From Planococcus halocryophilus (GTDB taxonomy: Bacteria; Bacillota; Bacilli; Bacillales_A; Planococcaceae), in contig NZ_JAKVTG010000008.1 in assembly GCF_022489025.1 (NCBI RefSeq), positions 62,001 through 126,000 of the forward strand: a DNA stretch of 64,000 nucleotides, read 5' to 3'. This document shows positions 46,069 through 55,048 of this stretch, piece after piece. Each line of letters begins with the position of its first letter. Position 1 is the first letter of the stretch. The translations under genes and the position numbers were made by a program. The notes beneath the pieces were generated by a model. That model did not search any database and had not been told where the DNA came from. It was given only the letters and a program-made list of their open reading frames with translations.

Positions 46069-47010
46069 CTAGTCTTCCTGGTCTTCGATTTCCGTAAATC
46101 GACGAATGGCACATAACTCCACTTCATGCTTTGTTCCTGCGAGTTCGATGATTTCAACTGACTTCCCGGGTTTTGGCGAATGAAGCATTAGCCCGTTGCC
46201 ATAATACACCCCAACATGATGAATTTTCCCTTTACCTTCTTCGTGAGCAAAAAACAATAAATCTCCAATATGCCAAGATTCAACGTTATTTGGATCAACC
46301 TCGGTTCCTTCTAACACTTGATCCACCGCATCGCGTGAAATGATTACACCGTTTGCTTTCATTAAATTATACGTAAGTCCCGAACAATCAAAGCCGTAGC
46401 TCGACATACCAGCCCATAAATAAGGCAAATCCAAAAACTCCGCTCCAAGATCAGCAATGTTTAGCCCACTTCCTTTTGGACTTTGGTTATAAGCGCTAAC
46501 GATTTCCACTGCTTCTGTCATCACTAACGCATCCCCATGTGGCGTTTGAAGCCGAATAAAATCGCCAATCTCTTTGACTGGCAGCATCGTATTAAACGAC
46601 ACGACTTTTAGCGGTTTGAAATCTTCTGTCCAAAGCTGTGCTTTATTATGTTTGACGCGAGCATAACCAAGTTCTGTTAAGTTTTCGACTTCTTTTAATT
46701 GACTAGCAGGTACCCACCCGGGATAGCCTCGCTCATCTTTTTGACACGGTTGCCATAACGCAATGATTTTCGCCCAGTCGTTTATTACTTCCTCGATCAA
46801 CACAGGTTCCCCGTATAGAAGTTGCGTTTGGATTCGATTACTAGTGACTAAATCTTGATTGTCTTCTTGGCTCATGCTTTTCAGCCAATTGTTCATATTG
46901 GGATGTTCCGCAATTCCTTCTGCATCGATGGGACGCGCTTTTTCTGGCGCTGTCCAAACTGTTGCAACGGGAACACTGCATACCCATGCCGTGGATTCTG
47001 TTTGCAACAA
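46069..47010 (-). CDS. ykfC: YkfC-like gamma-D-glutamyl-L-diamino acid endopeptidase (NlpC/P60)
   Basis: Peptidase of about 313 aa without a signal peptide, so probably cytoplasmic. This fits YkfC, which cleaves muropeptides during recycling. Two SH3-like regions occupy the N-terminal half (about 15-110 and 115-165). The NlpC/P60 domain follows, with Cys in GFDCSGLTYN, His in IHHVGVYYG and a third polar residue in MLHSPKPG. GTG 47019 is too near the SD CGGAG; TTG 47010 is better spaced. It lies just downstream of ykfA, and the pair suggests uptake and reuse of wall peptides. Confidence 0.87.
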   Translation of the reverse strand: MLQTESTAWVCSVPVATVWTAPEKARPIDAEGIAEHPNMNNWLKSMSQEDNQDLVTSNRIQTQLLYGEPVLIEEVINDWAKIIALWQPCQKDERGYPGWVPASQLKEVENLTELGYARVKHNKAQLWTEDFKPLKVVSFNTMLPVKEIGDFIRLQTPHGDALVMTEAVEIVSAYNQSPKGSGLNIADLGAEFLDLPYLWAGMSSYGFDCSGLTYNLMKANGVIISRDAVDQVLEGTEVDPNNVESWHIGDLLFFAHEEGKGKIHHVGVYYGNGLMLHSPKPGKSVEIIELAGTKHEVELCAIRRFTEIEDQED

Positions 47011-47034
47011 ATTGTTCACTCCGTTTCGGTTGTG

Positions 47035-47958
47035 TTATTGGACGCCTGGAAGAATTGTTAAAGTTTTAGCATCTGCATCTAGTTTGGCAAGAGCACCCAA
47101 CGGTATAGAAAAATGCGGTTCGCAATGCCCGATTTTAAAGCCTTTCACAACTGGAATTTTTAAATCGCTAAAGCAATTGTCTAATACTTGTTCTAACGTC
47201 AACGATGGCTTGCGTTTTTTCGGCTCGGCATTTTTGAAATCGCCAATAATAATACCTGCCGCTTCATCAAATTTTCGTGCCATGCGCAAATGGTTGAGAA
47301 TTTCATCCACTTCAGCCGGTTCTTCATCCACATCTTCAATCAATAAAATTTTCCCTTTTACATCCAAATCAAACTTAGTACCGATTGCACTGCGAATCAA
47401 CGACAGATTTCCTCCCACTAACTCACCCTGTGCCACTCCACCTACCATTGTTTCAAGTGGTGACACTTCTTCTGTGTAATGCAATTCAAATGGTCCAAAT
47501 AATTGGCCAAACATGCGTCTGCTACGTTCGTGAAATTCCGGTTTGCCCACATCTGACGCGAGCATCGAGCCATGGAACGTCACTAAGTTTGCATATTCGC
47601 CAATTGCTGTATGTAAAAAGGTGATATCCGAGTAGCCCCAAAATACTTTCGGGTTTTCTTTAATCATGGCGTAATCAATTTGATCTGCATACCGTGCAGC
47701 GCCATACCCACCACCTGCACAAAAAATACCGGACACTTCTGGATCTTCAAACATTGCGTGCAAATCGGCTAAGCGTTCTTCATCTGTTCCAGCCAAATAA
47801 CCGTTAACTTCGTAAACGGACTTGCCAAGTTTTACGTTTAAGCCAAGCTCTTCTAAAAACGGCAATGCTTTTTTTAAGTTTTCTTGATTTGGTGGACTCG
47901 AAGGTGAAATAATTCCTACCGTATCCCCTTTTTTTAATCGTTTTGGTAAAGTTCTCAC
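47035..47958 (-). CDS. ykfA: LD-carboxypeptidase (MccF/YkfA, S66 family)
   Basis: Cytoplasmic serine peptidase of 307 aa that removes the terminal D-Ala from L,D-linked muropeptides in wall recycling. The N-terminus has GIISPSSPP. The nucleophile lies in the GYSDITFLH region (Ser near residue 106), and the late part shows ILLIEDVDEEPAEVDE and GIIIGDF. GTG 47958 follows AAGGAG at 8 nt. Adjacent ykfC strengthens the peptide-recycling assignment. The microcin-immunity MccF activity is a less likely alternative. Confidence 0.9.
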   Translation of the reverse strand: MRTLPKRLKKGDTVGIISPSSPPNQENLKKALPFLEELGLNVKLGKSVYEVNGYLAGTDEERLADLHAMFEDPEVSGIFCAGGGYGAARYADQIDYAMIKENPKVFWGYSDITFLHTAIGEYANLVTFHGSMLASDVGKPEFHERSRRMFGQLFGPFELHYTEEVSPLETMVGGVAQGELVGGNLSLIRSAIGTKFDLDVKGKILLIEDVDEEPAEVDEILNHLRMARKFDEAAGIIIGDFKNAEPKKRKPSLTLEQVLDNCFSDLKIPVVKGFKIGHCEPHFSIPLGALAKLDADAKTLTILPGVQ

Positions 47959-48223
47959 AATATCTACTCCTTCACTGATTTTCGTCTTTTTTCATTACTA
48001 TGACTCAATGTACCAATACCACTGTAAGAGTTCAATCGAACCGCTACCAACAATTATTCAATCAGAAGGAATAAAGTCTTTTTATTATATTTTTTAGAAT
48101 TTTTAGTTATTTTGTACGATGTTTATTATAAATCATTCATTTATACTAAAAACAAGTTAGCAAACAGCTTAACTTACAGTAAGATCTTCCAAAAAAAAAC
48201 TTTTGTAAAAGGAGCGGATGAAG

Positions 48224-48331
48224 ATGATGAATTTTGATAAAGTACTAGAACTAGGTTGGGGAGATCTTGCAATCGGAATCGCTGGCTCTACAGCAGTTAT
48301 GCTGTTTATCAACTTTTATACTTTGATGTAA
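48224..48331 (+). CDS. Small single-pass membrane protein, 35 aa
   Basis: An unassigned short gene with ATG 48224 and SD AAAGGAG at 9 nt; in-frame ATGs at 48218 and 48227 are alternatives. The peptide begins MMNFDKVLELGW and has one hydrophobic helix (about 14-33). A terminator-like hairpin follows. It is divergent from ykfA. A real small protein is likely because of the strong SD and terminator, but function is unknown. Confidence 0.6.
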   Translation: MMNFDKVLELGWGDLAIGIAGSTAVMLFINFYTLM

Positions 48332-48360
48332 GGGGTGACCTATGAATAACGCAGATACTT

Positions 48361-48397
48361 AAAAGCTCTTTTCTGAATCTATTGGAAAAGGGCTTTT
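48361..48397 (+). terminator. Terminator after the 35-aa gene
   Basis: AAAAGC-CTTTTC pairs with GAAAAG-GCTTTT, with T-rich flank; 30 nt after the stop at 48331. Confidence 0.7.
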
Positions 48398-48420
48398 AAT
48401 ATGGATTTTTTCGCATTTAA

Positions 48421-48457
48421 AAACGCCTCTCCCAGTTGATCTGGAAAGACGTTTTTA
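48421..48457 (-). terminator. Terminator of the IDEAL-domain gene
   Basis: AAAACG...CCAG pairs imperfectly with CTGG...CGTTTT. The A-run on the left gives a minus-strand T-run after the stop at 48480. Confidence 0.65.
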
Positions 48458-48479
48458 TCCATAGGCTGCTATATTCACT

Positions 48480-48950
48480 TTACAAACCTCCATGTAATTG
48501 TTCTGATTCTCGCTGTTGGATCAATAATGTATCAAACATCGCCCGGTCTCCTGAACTTAAAGCTTCATCAATCATCCGACTGTAGTTTGCCTGTTCTAGA
48601 AAATGAATGGCATCTGTCGCTTCTTTTCTTGTTTGATCATTTACCTCAATTACTTCTTCTCTTTCTTCCTGCAGTATTGCTTGGAGATGTTTGTGTATAT
48701 CAGACACGAGCAACAATTGGTACAGAGGCAAGCGGATAAAGCGATTGCCTTTTTGGAAGACGAATACTTCAGAAAGGTTCTCTACTTGAAACGTATTGAG
48801 ATTGACGATAATTTCTTTACCTTCCACCGGAATAAAGTGGAACAGCTCGTCATCTTTCATAATTGAGAAATACTGATAAGCGAACACAAATTTAACCAGA
48901 TGCCCTTCTTTCTTCGTATAGAACGGCTTCATAAGTTTTACATGCAACAT
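48480..48950 (-). CDS. IDEAL-domain protein
   Basis: Small cytoplasmic protein of 156 aa. A beta-rich N-terminal region (about 1-85) is followed by an acidic linker and a C-terminal IDEAL-type helix: MIDEALSSGDRAMFDTLL near residue 125. This short domain is named for its I-D-E-A-L core and occurs in several Bacillales proteins with regulatory or unknown roles. GTG 48959 overlaps the SD GAGGGGTG, so ATG 48950 is preferred. No operon partner is visible. Confidence 0.78.
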   Translation of the reverse strand: MLHVKLMKPFYTKKEGHLVKFVFAYQYFSIMKDDELFHFIPVEGKEIIVNLNTFQVENLSEVFVFQKGNRFIRLPLYQLLLVSDIHKHLQAILQEEREEVIEVNDQTRKEATDAIHFLEQANYSRMIDEALSSGDRAMFDTLLIQQRESEQLHGGL

Positions 48951-48959
48951 TATAATCAC

Positions 48960-49242
48960 CCCTCTTTTTATTTTTTTAATATTCCGACTACCTTAATTAT
49001 AGCATAAAAACCTCTATCCGAAAATAGAAAGGCATAAGAATTATCTTATATAATAGACGTTTCAGAAACCATTCTGTCACATTTTTTATCAAAAAAATAT
49101 CTATTTTATAATAAAAACGCTATACACCGCATCTTTTATCCCCTCTTAAGAATCAGGTGTACTAATATTATTACATCAAAAAATATAATATAACAACTTA
49201 GTACTGATCCAGATCTGACTCCAAAACCCTTATAATAAATAA
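48960..49242. other. AT-rich intergenic region, nothing recognised
   Basis: About 280 bp of AT-rich DNA upstream of the IDEAL-domain gene. I see no gene, repeat or strong hairpin apart from the terminator-like stem that begins at 49241. Confidence 0.4.
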
Positions 49243-49281
49243 AGCCTATCAGCTACCTTGTACGGCTAGCTAACAAGCTTT
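49241..49281 (-). terminator. Possible terminator of the 123-aa gene
   Basis: AAAGC...AGCTA pairs imperfectly with TAGCT...GCTTT, 14 nt after the stop at 49296. The minus-strand flank is T-rich. Confidence 0.5.
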
Positions 49282-49295
49282 AGAGAACGGTTACA

Positions 49296-49667
49296 TTATT
49301 TTCGGGTGCGTATTCGTTGATGACGGTGACGCGGAGGCGTAACCATAAAATGCATTTCGTTCGGTTTGATATAAATGGACACTTTCTCCATAATATATGT
49401 CACCAGATTGTGGAACTCTTCATCCGACATCTCCCGTTTATAAAAAACAATTCGATTCATTTTGAAATCGACTTGCACCTGCTCTAAATAATCTGGAAAA
49501 AGGCGTGGGTCTTGAATGCTGTAACAATCACCATCTGAAGAAATTTGCCAACTGATCTTACCAAATACCAACTCAGCTCTCGCATAGACTACTTCCCAAG
49601 CCACAACGTCCTTTGGATGCAAAACAGAACGCAAGTCAGGGATTTCTAAAATAAACGAATTGAACAA
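49296..49667 (-). CDS. Hypothetical protein
   Basis: A 123-aa protein I do not recognise. It looks mixed alpha/beta: an N-terminal beta part with ILEIPDLRSVLHP, and a helical stretch MSDEEFHNLVTYIMEKVSIYI. It ends in a strongly basic tail rich in Arg and His. TTG 49667 has SD AGGAG at 8 nt; the nearby ATG is out of frame. It is divergent from the SWIM-domain gene. No function is proposed. Confidence 0.6.
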   Translation of the reverse strand: MFNSFILEIPDLRSVLHPKDVVAWEVVYARAELVFGKISWQISSDGDCYSIQDPRLFPDYLEQVQVDFKMNRIVFYKREMSDEEFHNLVTYIMEKVSIYIKPNEMHFMVTPPRHRHQRIRTRK

Positions 49668-49805
49668 CGATCATTCTCCTATCCGAAACAATATAATTAG
49701 GCCTTTGTAACTTTAATAATACCATTTACCTTACATAAAACAATATTTCGAAAAAAATAAATGTATGATTTTGCAGCTTGTTTACCAGCTAACTATTCTT
49801 CATCA

Positions 49806-49834
49806 TTTACGGAGCAGTCTGAAAGACGTATAAT
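49806..49834 (+). promoter_or_regulatory. SigA-type promoter for the SWIM-SNF2 operon
   Basis: TTTACG (49806-49811), a 17-nt spacer and perfect TATAAT (49829-49834). Transcription would start near 49841, so start codons at 49761 would not be in the mRNA. Confidence 0.6.
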
Positions 49835-49865
49835 AGAGGGAAAGTTTTATTTTGGGGCGATGCAT

Positions 49866-51398
49866 ATGGCTACGGTTCAATCCCTGGCGAAAAGATTCGA
49901 AGATACAATACACAATTATATGGCTGCTATCGACAAATCACTTCTACCGACCCGTGCGTTGGATGAAGAAATGGTTCGAAAAGCAGTCTTTTTAGTGCGG
50001 CACGATGGAGTGCAAATTCAGTCGTTCAACGAAGAGCGCCTATTACTTGAAGCAATTGTAAAAGATGCACACTCTGTTAAGGTAATCCTTAACTTCGATA
50101 AACTCACGGCAATTTGCGCTTGCCCGCAAGAACCAATATGTCGCCACCGGTTGGCAGTCATTTTTGCGCTTTACCAAAAAATCGGTTCGCTTTCTGAATG
50201 GGTGGCTACATGGCGTGAGCCTGAAAGCAAACAGATGGCCTTATTGTCTGAAAAACGTTCTCCTGAGCAATGGACAAAGCTGATTCGCAGCATTTGGCGA
50301 GATGCCATTCCTGATTATACGACACGTAATTATTTTTATTATGAACAAATGTATGAAGGACGTTTAAAAAATGCTTTGTCTTACGTACCGTTAGAGCGTG
50401 AGTGGAAAGTCCTTTACCGTACTTATGCTCACTTTATCTCGTTAACTGAAGTATGGTCGACGTTCATCTCAGGAACTCAAGAAGTTCATCATTCGTTTTT
50501 TAAAACATGGTTTGATGATGAGTTGCACGAATTACGTGATTTGCTTGGACAATTGCGTGTGCAGCACCGAACATTCGAAGCAGATGCTTTTTTTGAACAT
50601 TTGAAAGTTTTGGTGCGGGAATTCATCGAAGTGAAAGATTCTTCGTTTTCACAACGTTTTTCCCTTTACCAGCTATTTTGGACCAATTTGTATACGACAA
50701 GTCGAATCCGTGAAGATGAGCTTGTTGCTTTAAAAAATCCAGATGAGCGATTAAAAGCCTTTTTTAATATTCTTTTGAAAAATAATCTTGATGTTAAAAA
50801 AATATCTCCAAACGAAACACATGACTGGATCGCACTTGCAGTTCTTGCTGAAGACGAAAATCACCCGCAAGCATTGACAAATGTTTTGTTAGCGATCAAG
50901 CCACATGTGAAAACTTTCTTGTTTGAAGGTCTTTATACACAATACCGTCATCAATACGTTCGAACGCTTAGCCGCTTGTTTTCACAAATCGAATTGAGCG
51001 AACTGGATTGGGAAGATTTGTTCAAGCAATTTGGCCATTATGGCTTGCCTGCGTATTCCGCTTATTTGATTGAAAAACAAATGTACAAACAATGGGCAGA
51101 ACTGCATCACCTTCACAATTCTCCATTGTATTTTGCAGAAGAATGCGGTTTGAAAGAAGTACAAAACGCAGCGCCGGACTATGTGCTTCCCCTTTTCCAC
51201 CGATATGCGCTTTCTCATCTCGAGGAACGCAACCGCCCAAGCTATAAACAAGCGGTCCGGATTTGGAAAAAGATGAAAGCAGCTTGCAAAAAAAGCGGTC
51301 AAATGGAGTTTTGGACTGCGTACATCACTGAAATTCGCACACAAAACAAACGCTTACGTGCACTCCAGGAAGAGATCGAGAAAGGAAATCTTATATGA
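49866..51398 (+). CDS. SWIM zinc-finger protein partner of SNF2 helicase
   Basis: A 510-aa protein with a SWIM zinc finger near its N-terminus, visible as ICACPQEPICRH (C-x-C-x5-C-x-H). The rest is a long helical region without a recognised domain. The frame is open from 49761, but the perfect -10 at 49829 makes ATG 49866 (or 49860) the likely start. The helicase gene overlaps its end by 4 nt (ATGA), so both are translated together. SWIM-SNF2 pairs are common in Bacillales; a role in DNA transactions is inferred, and the exact task is unknown. Confidence 0.82.
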   Translation: MATVQSLAKRFEDTIHNYMAAIDKSLLPTRALDEEMVRKAVFLVRHDGVQIQSFNEERLLLEAIVKDAHSVKVILNFDKLTAICACPQEPICRHRLAVIFALYQKIGSLSEWVATWREPESKQMALLSEKRSPEQWTKLIRSIWRDAIPDYTTRNYFYYEQMYEGRLKNALSYVPLEREWKVLYRTYAHFISLTEVWSTFISGTQEVHHSFFKTWFDDELHELRDLLGQLRVQHRTFEADAFFEHLKVLVREFIEVKDSSFSQRFSLYQLFWTNLYTTSRIREDELVALKNPDERLKAFFNILLKNNLDVKKISPNETHDWIALAVLAEDENHPQALTNVLLAIKPHVKTFLFEGLYTQYRHQYVRTLSRLFSQIELSELDWEDLFKQFGHYGLPAYSAYLIEKQMYKQWAELHHLHNSPLYFAEECGLKEVQNAAPDYVLPLFHRYALSHLEERNRPSYKQAVRIWKKMKAACKKSGQMEFWTAYITEIRTQNKRLRALQEEIEKGNLI

Positions 51399-54118
51399 AT
51401 CAATTCCAAACTGAAGGAAGCCGTCTCTACTATTTAACCATCAATCGTGGAGAACTTTTCCGCATCCAGGCAGCCAATGAAGCCGGCAATCGGATTCCAC
51501 CGGAAATCTGGAAGCCGTATTTGTATTTTCTGGACAAAGATAGCTTTTACGGCTTGACGGCACAAACTGATGGGTTGGATTTGGTCTTAACGCCCGCTGA
51601 TTTTGTTCGTTTATTTCAAAATGAACCTCATCATTATGTGACGTTCGCTGGACAACGAGCAGAAGATGAGAGTTGGCTAAAGCTCGCCGAAAAAGTCGCC
51701 GACTCGTTAAGTGACCCTGATTTATGGGACCATGTATCGGTTGAAGCAGATGATATTGTGATTAGTGACAAGTATGGAGATAAAGAAATACGTACGTTTC
51801 TTGCTGATACAATTCATCATCAATTGCGTCAAAAAGGCTTAAGTGTAGCTCAACTGCCTTATATTCAAGGATTTGTTCAACAAGCCGGCTGGCAAGGTTT
51901 ACTGGATGCAGATGATTATGTGGTTGCGGTGCAATTGAGCGAACCCGATGAAGATGAATATTGGTCTTTTAAAGTGGTTATGCGTTCAAAACGAGGCAGT
52001 GTTTATTGGTCTCCTTCTAAACGTCGTGCAAATGAACCTATACCTAAAGCGCTACCCGAAAAGTGGCGTTCGTTTGCGCCAGATATTAAAAATCGTCAAG
52101 CTTTACTACTAAGTTTATGTCCTTCTATTGAGAGTTTTGATGAAGACCGTTTTTACCATGTTGAATGGACAGATGCAGAAATTCTTGAGTTTTTGCGCAA
52201 TGACGCAGAAATCTTGCAAGCTTTTGGAGTTGAAGTGTCTATTCCTTCTTGGTTAAAAGCTGTTCAAGAATCAAAAATTCGCGTCAAAGCGAATGTGAAC
52301 TCGACCATTAAAAAAGCGTCTGTTGTCGGCCTTGACCAAATCATCAATTTTGACTGGCAGTTTTCGTTAAATGGTCACGATCTTAGCATGCAAGATTTTC
52401 AGCGCTTAGTTTCGGAGAACAAAGAATTTATCCGCATCGGTAATGAATGGGTGCGTGTGGATTCAAACTTGCTGATGCAATTGCGGAAAATGATTGAAGA
52501 AGCAGAAGATGCCGATTGGACCATTAAGGATATGTTGTTCCAAAACGTACCGGAAATCATGCTTGAGGAAACAACTGAAGAAGATGATCCACTCGTTGAA
52601 TTCCATTTAAATAGATCGCTGAAAACGCTACTCGACAAACTTCTTGATAAGCGGGATTTACCGGAAACAACGTTGCCACAAAACTTATTAACGGAGCTAC
52701 GTCCTTACCAAAAAATCGGCTTTGATTATTTGGTATTTATGCGTCAAGAAGGCTTTGGACTGTGTTTAGCAGATGATATGGGTCTTGGAAAAACGGTTCA
52801 GCTCATTACGTACTTGCTTCATGTTCATGGAAAAAAACCTGATCATCCATCGCTAATTGTTTGCCCTACCTCTGTACTCGGTAACTGGCAAAAAGAGTTA
52901 GAGCGCTTTGCTCCTGATTTAAAAGTAGTCACGCATTACGGCAGTGTCCGTCCAAAAGGCGAAGAATTTAATGCCTTTTTAGCTAAAGAAAAACCCGATG
53001 TCGTATTATCGACTTACGGTATCGCTTCTTCTGACGGAGAGGAAATGCAAAGTTTGCATTGGTCGAGCATTACACTCGATGAAGCACAAAACATCAAGAA
53101 TATGTACACAAAACAATCGCGTACTATCCGGAAATTCAAAGGAGATCACCATATTGCTTTAACAGGCACTCCGATTGAAAATCGCTTGTCTGAGTTATGG
53201 TCAATCTTTGACTTTATCAATAAAGGCTACCTTTACCGCATCAAGCAATTTCAAGAAAACTTTATGATTCCAATCGAACGCGATAATTCTGAAGAACATA
53301 AAGAAAAGTTGCGTCAGCGTATTCAGCCATTCCTGCTGCGCCGGACGAAGAAAGATCCGGACTTGCAATTAAACTTGCCTGAAAAACAGGAACAGCTGGA
53401 ATATTGTCCACTGACACCCGAACAAGCCGCTCTATATGAAGGCTTGGTTCAGGACACGGTGCAGAAAATGGAGACGCTCACAGGTTTCGAGAAAAAAGGA
53501 CTTGTATTGAAAATGTTAAGCAAATTAAAGCAGCTATGTAACCATCCGTCTCTTTATTTAAAAGAGCCTTATACGAACGCTGCTGAAATTCTTCCTCGTT
53601 CTCAAAAACTAGAGCGCATTGTGACCTTAGCCGGGGAAATTGCAGAACGCGGGGAACAATGTTTGATATTCACACAGTACATCGGTATGGGGCATATACT
53701 GCAACAAGCGATTAACGAGTTGTATGGTCATGAAGTGCCATTCTTAACCGGTAGCATGCCAAAACAACAGCGTGATACATTAGTAGCTCAGTTCCAAGCT
53801 GGGAAATTCCCTATTTTCATCTTGTCGTTGAAAGCAGGCGGCACTGGTCTAAACTTAACGGCCGCAACGCATGTTTTACATGCCGACAGATGGTGGAATC
53901 CAGCGGTGGAAAACCAAGCAACTGACAGAGCTTACCGCATTGGTCAAACTCAATTCGTTCATGTCCATAAATTTGTGACAATCGGAACAATTGAAGAAAA
54001 AATCGATTCTCTATTGGTTCAAAAGCAATCCATGTCCGAAGAGTTTATACAATCCAGTCAATGGATGACCGATCTTTCGGATAATGATTTGAAAGAACTG
54101 TTTACTTATTCACTTTAA
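51395..54118 (+). CDS. SNF2-family DEAD/DEAH-box helicase
   Basis: ATP-dependent DNA translocase-like protein of 907 aa. An N-terminal SNF2-associated region (about 1-440) precedes two RecA-like domains (about 450-660 and 690-880). Motif I is in DDMGLGKTVQ, motif II is DEAQ, and motif III-like text is LTGTPIENRL. Motifs V-VI are in LKAGGTGLNLTAA and DRAYRIGQTQ. It starts as ATG 51395, overlapping the SWIM gene. The family resembles B. subtilis YqhH. Target and pathway are unknown; DNA repair or accessory defence has been suggested for such proteins but is not shown here. Confidence 0.92.
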   Translation: MNQFQTEGSRLYYLTINRGELFRIQAANEAGNRIPPEIWKPYLYFLDKDSFYGLTAQTDGLDLVLTPADFVRLFQNEPHHYVTFAGQRAEDESWLKLAEKVADSLSDPDLWDHVSVEADDIVISDKYGDKEIRTFLADTIHHQLRQKGLSVAQLPYIQGFVQQAGWQGLLDADDYVVAVQLSEPDEDEYWSFKVVMRSKRGSVYWSPSKRRANEPIPKALPEKWRSFAPDIKNRQALLLSLCPSIESFDEDRFYHVEWTDAEILEFLRNDAEILQAFGVEVSIPSWLKAVQESKIRVKANVNSTIKKASVVGLDQIINFDWQFSLNGHDLSMQDFQRLVSENKEFIRIGNEWVRVDSNLLMQLRKMIEEAEDADWTIKDMLFQNVPEIMLEETTEEDDPLVEFHLNRSLKTLLDKLLDKRDLPETTLPQNLLTELRPYQKIGFDYLVFMRQEGFGLCLADDMGLGKTVQLITYLLHVHGKKPDHPSLIVCPTSVLGNWQKELERFAPDLKVVTHYGSVRPKGEEFNAFLAKEKPDVVLSTYGIASSDGEEMQSLHWSSITLDEAQNIKNMYTKQSRTIRKFKGDHHIALTGTPIENRLSELWSIFDFINKGYLYRIKQFQENFMIPIERDNSEEHKEKLRQRIQPFLLRRTKKDPDLQLNLPEKQEQLEYCPLTPEQAALYEGLVQDTVQKMETLTGFEKKGLVLKMLSKLKQLCNHPSLYLKEPYTNAAEILPRSQKLERIVTLAGEIAERGEQCLIFTQYIGMGHILQQAINELYGHEVPFLTGSMPKQQRDTLVAQFQAGKFPIFILSLKAGGTGLNLTAATHVLHADRWWNPAVENQATDRAYRIGQTQFVHVHKFVTIGTIEEKIDSLLVQKQSMSEEFIQSSQWMTDLSDNDLKELFTYSL

Positions 54119-54129
54119 TTAGCGTTAAA

Positions 54130-54162
54130 TAATCCGGCCAGGTCCCCACCTGGCCGGATTTC
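54130..54162 (+). terminator. Intrinsic terminator of the SWIM-SNF2 operon
   Basis: AATCCGGCCAGGT pairs perfectly with ACCTGGCCGGATT, 11 nt after the stop. Confidence 0.88.
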
Positions 54163-54181
54163 CCCTTTTAGACATGAAACC

Positions 54182-54325
54182 TTACCCTTTTTGAACAGTG
54201 CAGAAGATCGTTTTCAATTCACTTAGTTCCCGCTCCGCTTCTGCCAATCGTTGATGCAGCAAGGCGGTTAGTTTAATCAATTGCTCCATATGCACTTCCA
54301 GTTGCAGCTGCACATCTTTCGGCAT
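54182..54325 (-). CDS. Small coiled-coil protein, 47 aa, downstream of ssb
   Basis: A short gene with a strong SD (AAAGGAGGC) before ATG 54325. The peptide starts MPKDVQLQLEVHMEQLI and is almost wholly helical with regular Leu spacing, then ends CTVQKG. It begins 17 nt after the ssb stop, so the two are probably one transcript. The family is unknown to me. A role as an SSB partner is possible, but only by position. Confidence 0.68.
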   Translation of the reverse strand: MPKDVQLQLEVHMEQLIKLTALLHQRLAEAERELSELKTIFCTVQKG

Positions 54326-54342
54326 GGCTAAGTGCCTCCTTT

Positions 54343-54753
54343 CTATACGTTTACTTGTTCAGTTTCTGGCGGTTGGAAATCGAAGTCTGCATCGTTTTGT
54401 GGCGTTTCTTGCTGAGATGTGGTTTCTTCTTGCGTTTTTCGTTTATCGAGGAACCGGATTTGGTCACCTAGCACTTCTGTTACGTAAATACGTGTTCCAT
54501 CCTCTTTATCATAGGAACGTGATTGCAATCGACCAGTAACTGCTACTAAAGATCCTTTTACACAGTATTTTGAGACATTGTGAGCGGGCCTACCCCAAGT
54601 GGAGCAAAGAACGAAATCTGTTTCTGTTTCTCCTTTCTGATTTTTATAATTTCTAGAAACTGCTACGATGAAGGAAGTATGTATACGACCTTCATTCATA
54701 ACACGCATCGATGGATCTTTTGTTAAGCGACCTACAATTCCGACTTGATTCAT
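54343..54753 (-). CDS. ssbB: Single-stranded DNA-binding protein, SsbB-like
   Basis: OB-fold SSB of 136 aa with VGRLTKDPSMR at the start and the late DFVLCSTWGR and GSLVAVTGRLQSRSY blocks. The C-terminal tail is Gln/Glu-rich and ends with EQVNV rather than the DDDLPF-type tip of the main SSB, so it is probably the second, competence-type paralogue. It is divergent from a ywpF-like gene, as in other Bacillales. ATG 54753 follows AAAGGAGG. Confidence 0.85.
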   Translation of the reverse strand: MNQVGIVGRLTKDPSMRVMNEGRIHTSFIVAVSRNYKNQKGETETDFVLCSTWGRPAHNVSKYCVKGSLVAVTGRLQSRSYDKEDGTRIYVTEVLGDQIRFLDKRKTQEETTSQQETPQNDADFDFQPPETEQVNV

Positions 54754-55048
54754 TTTCTCACCTCCTTTTGCTTATGTAGAGCATACTAAGAAGATTGAAT
54801 TCTTTGCAAAATCGGAAAAATAATTTTTCATCGATTTTCTGCTTTCATATTTCATTTTTGAAGCTTTCCAAAAGATTTCTCCAGATTTCTTTTCTTGATT
54901 TTATTCAGTTTCCACAAAATCTTAGCCTAATGTAAAAATCATATTTGGTAAAAAACTGTTATTTTAAATTGGCTGTTCTGATTCGTCGACTAAATCTCTT
55001 ATATGCTATGTTATACTGAAACAAAGCTAGTATGGGAGGCATCGCCGC

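Noticed and set aside
46069..47010. Secreted NlpC/P60 autolysin
   Set aside because: No signal peptide or SLH domain is visible; the SH3-SH3-NlpC layout next to ykfA fits cytoplasmic YkfC.
51395..54118. Defence island around the SWIM/SNF2 pair
   Set aside because: No methylase, nuclease or other defence gene is adjacent, and such pairs are common in Bacillales as ordinary chromosomal genes.
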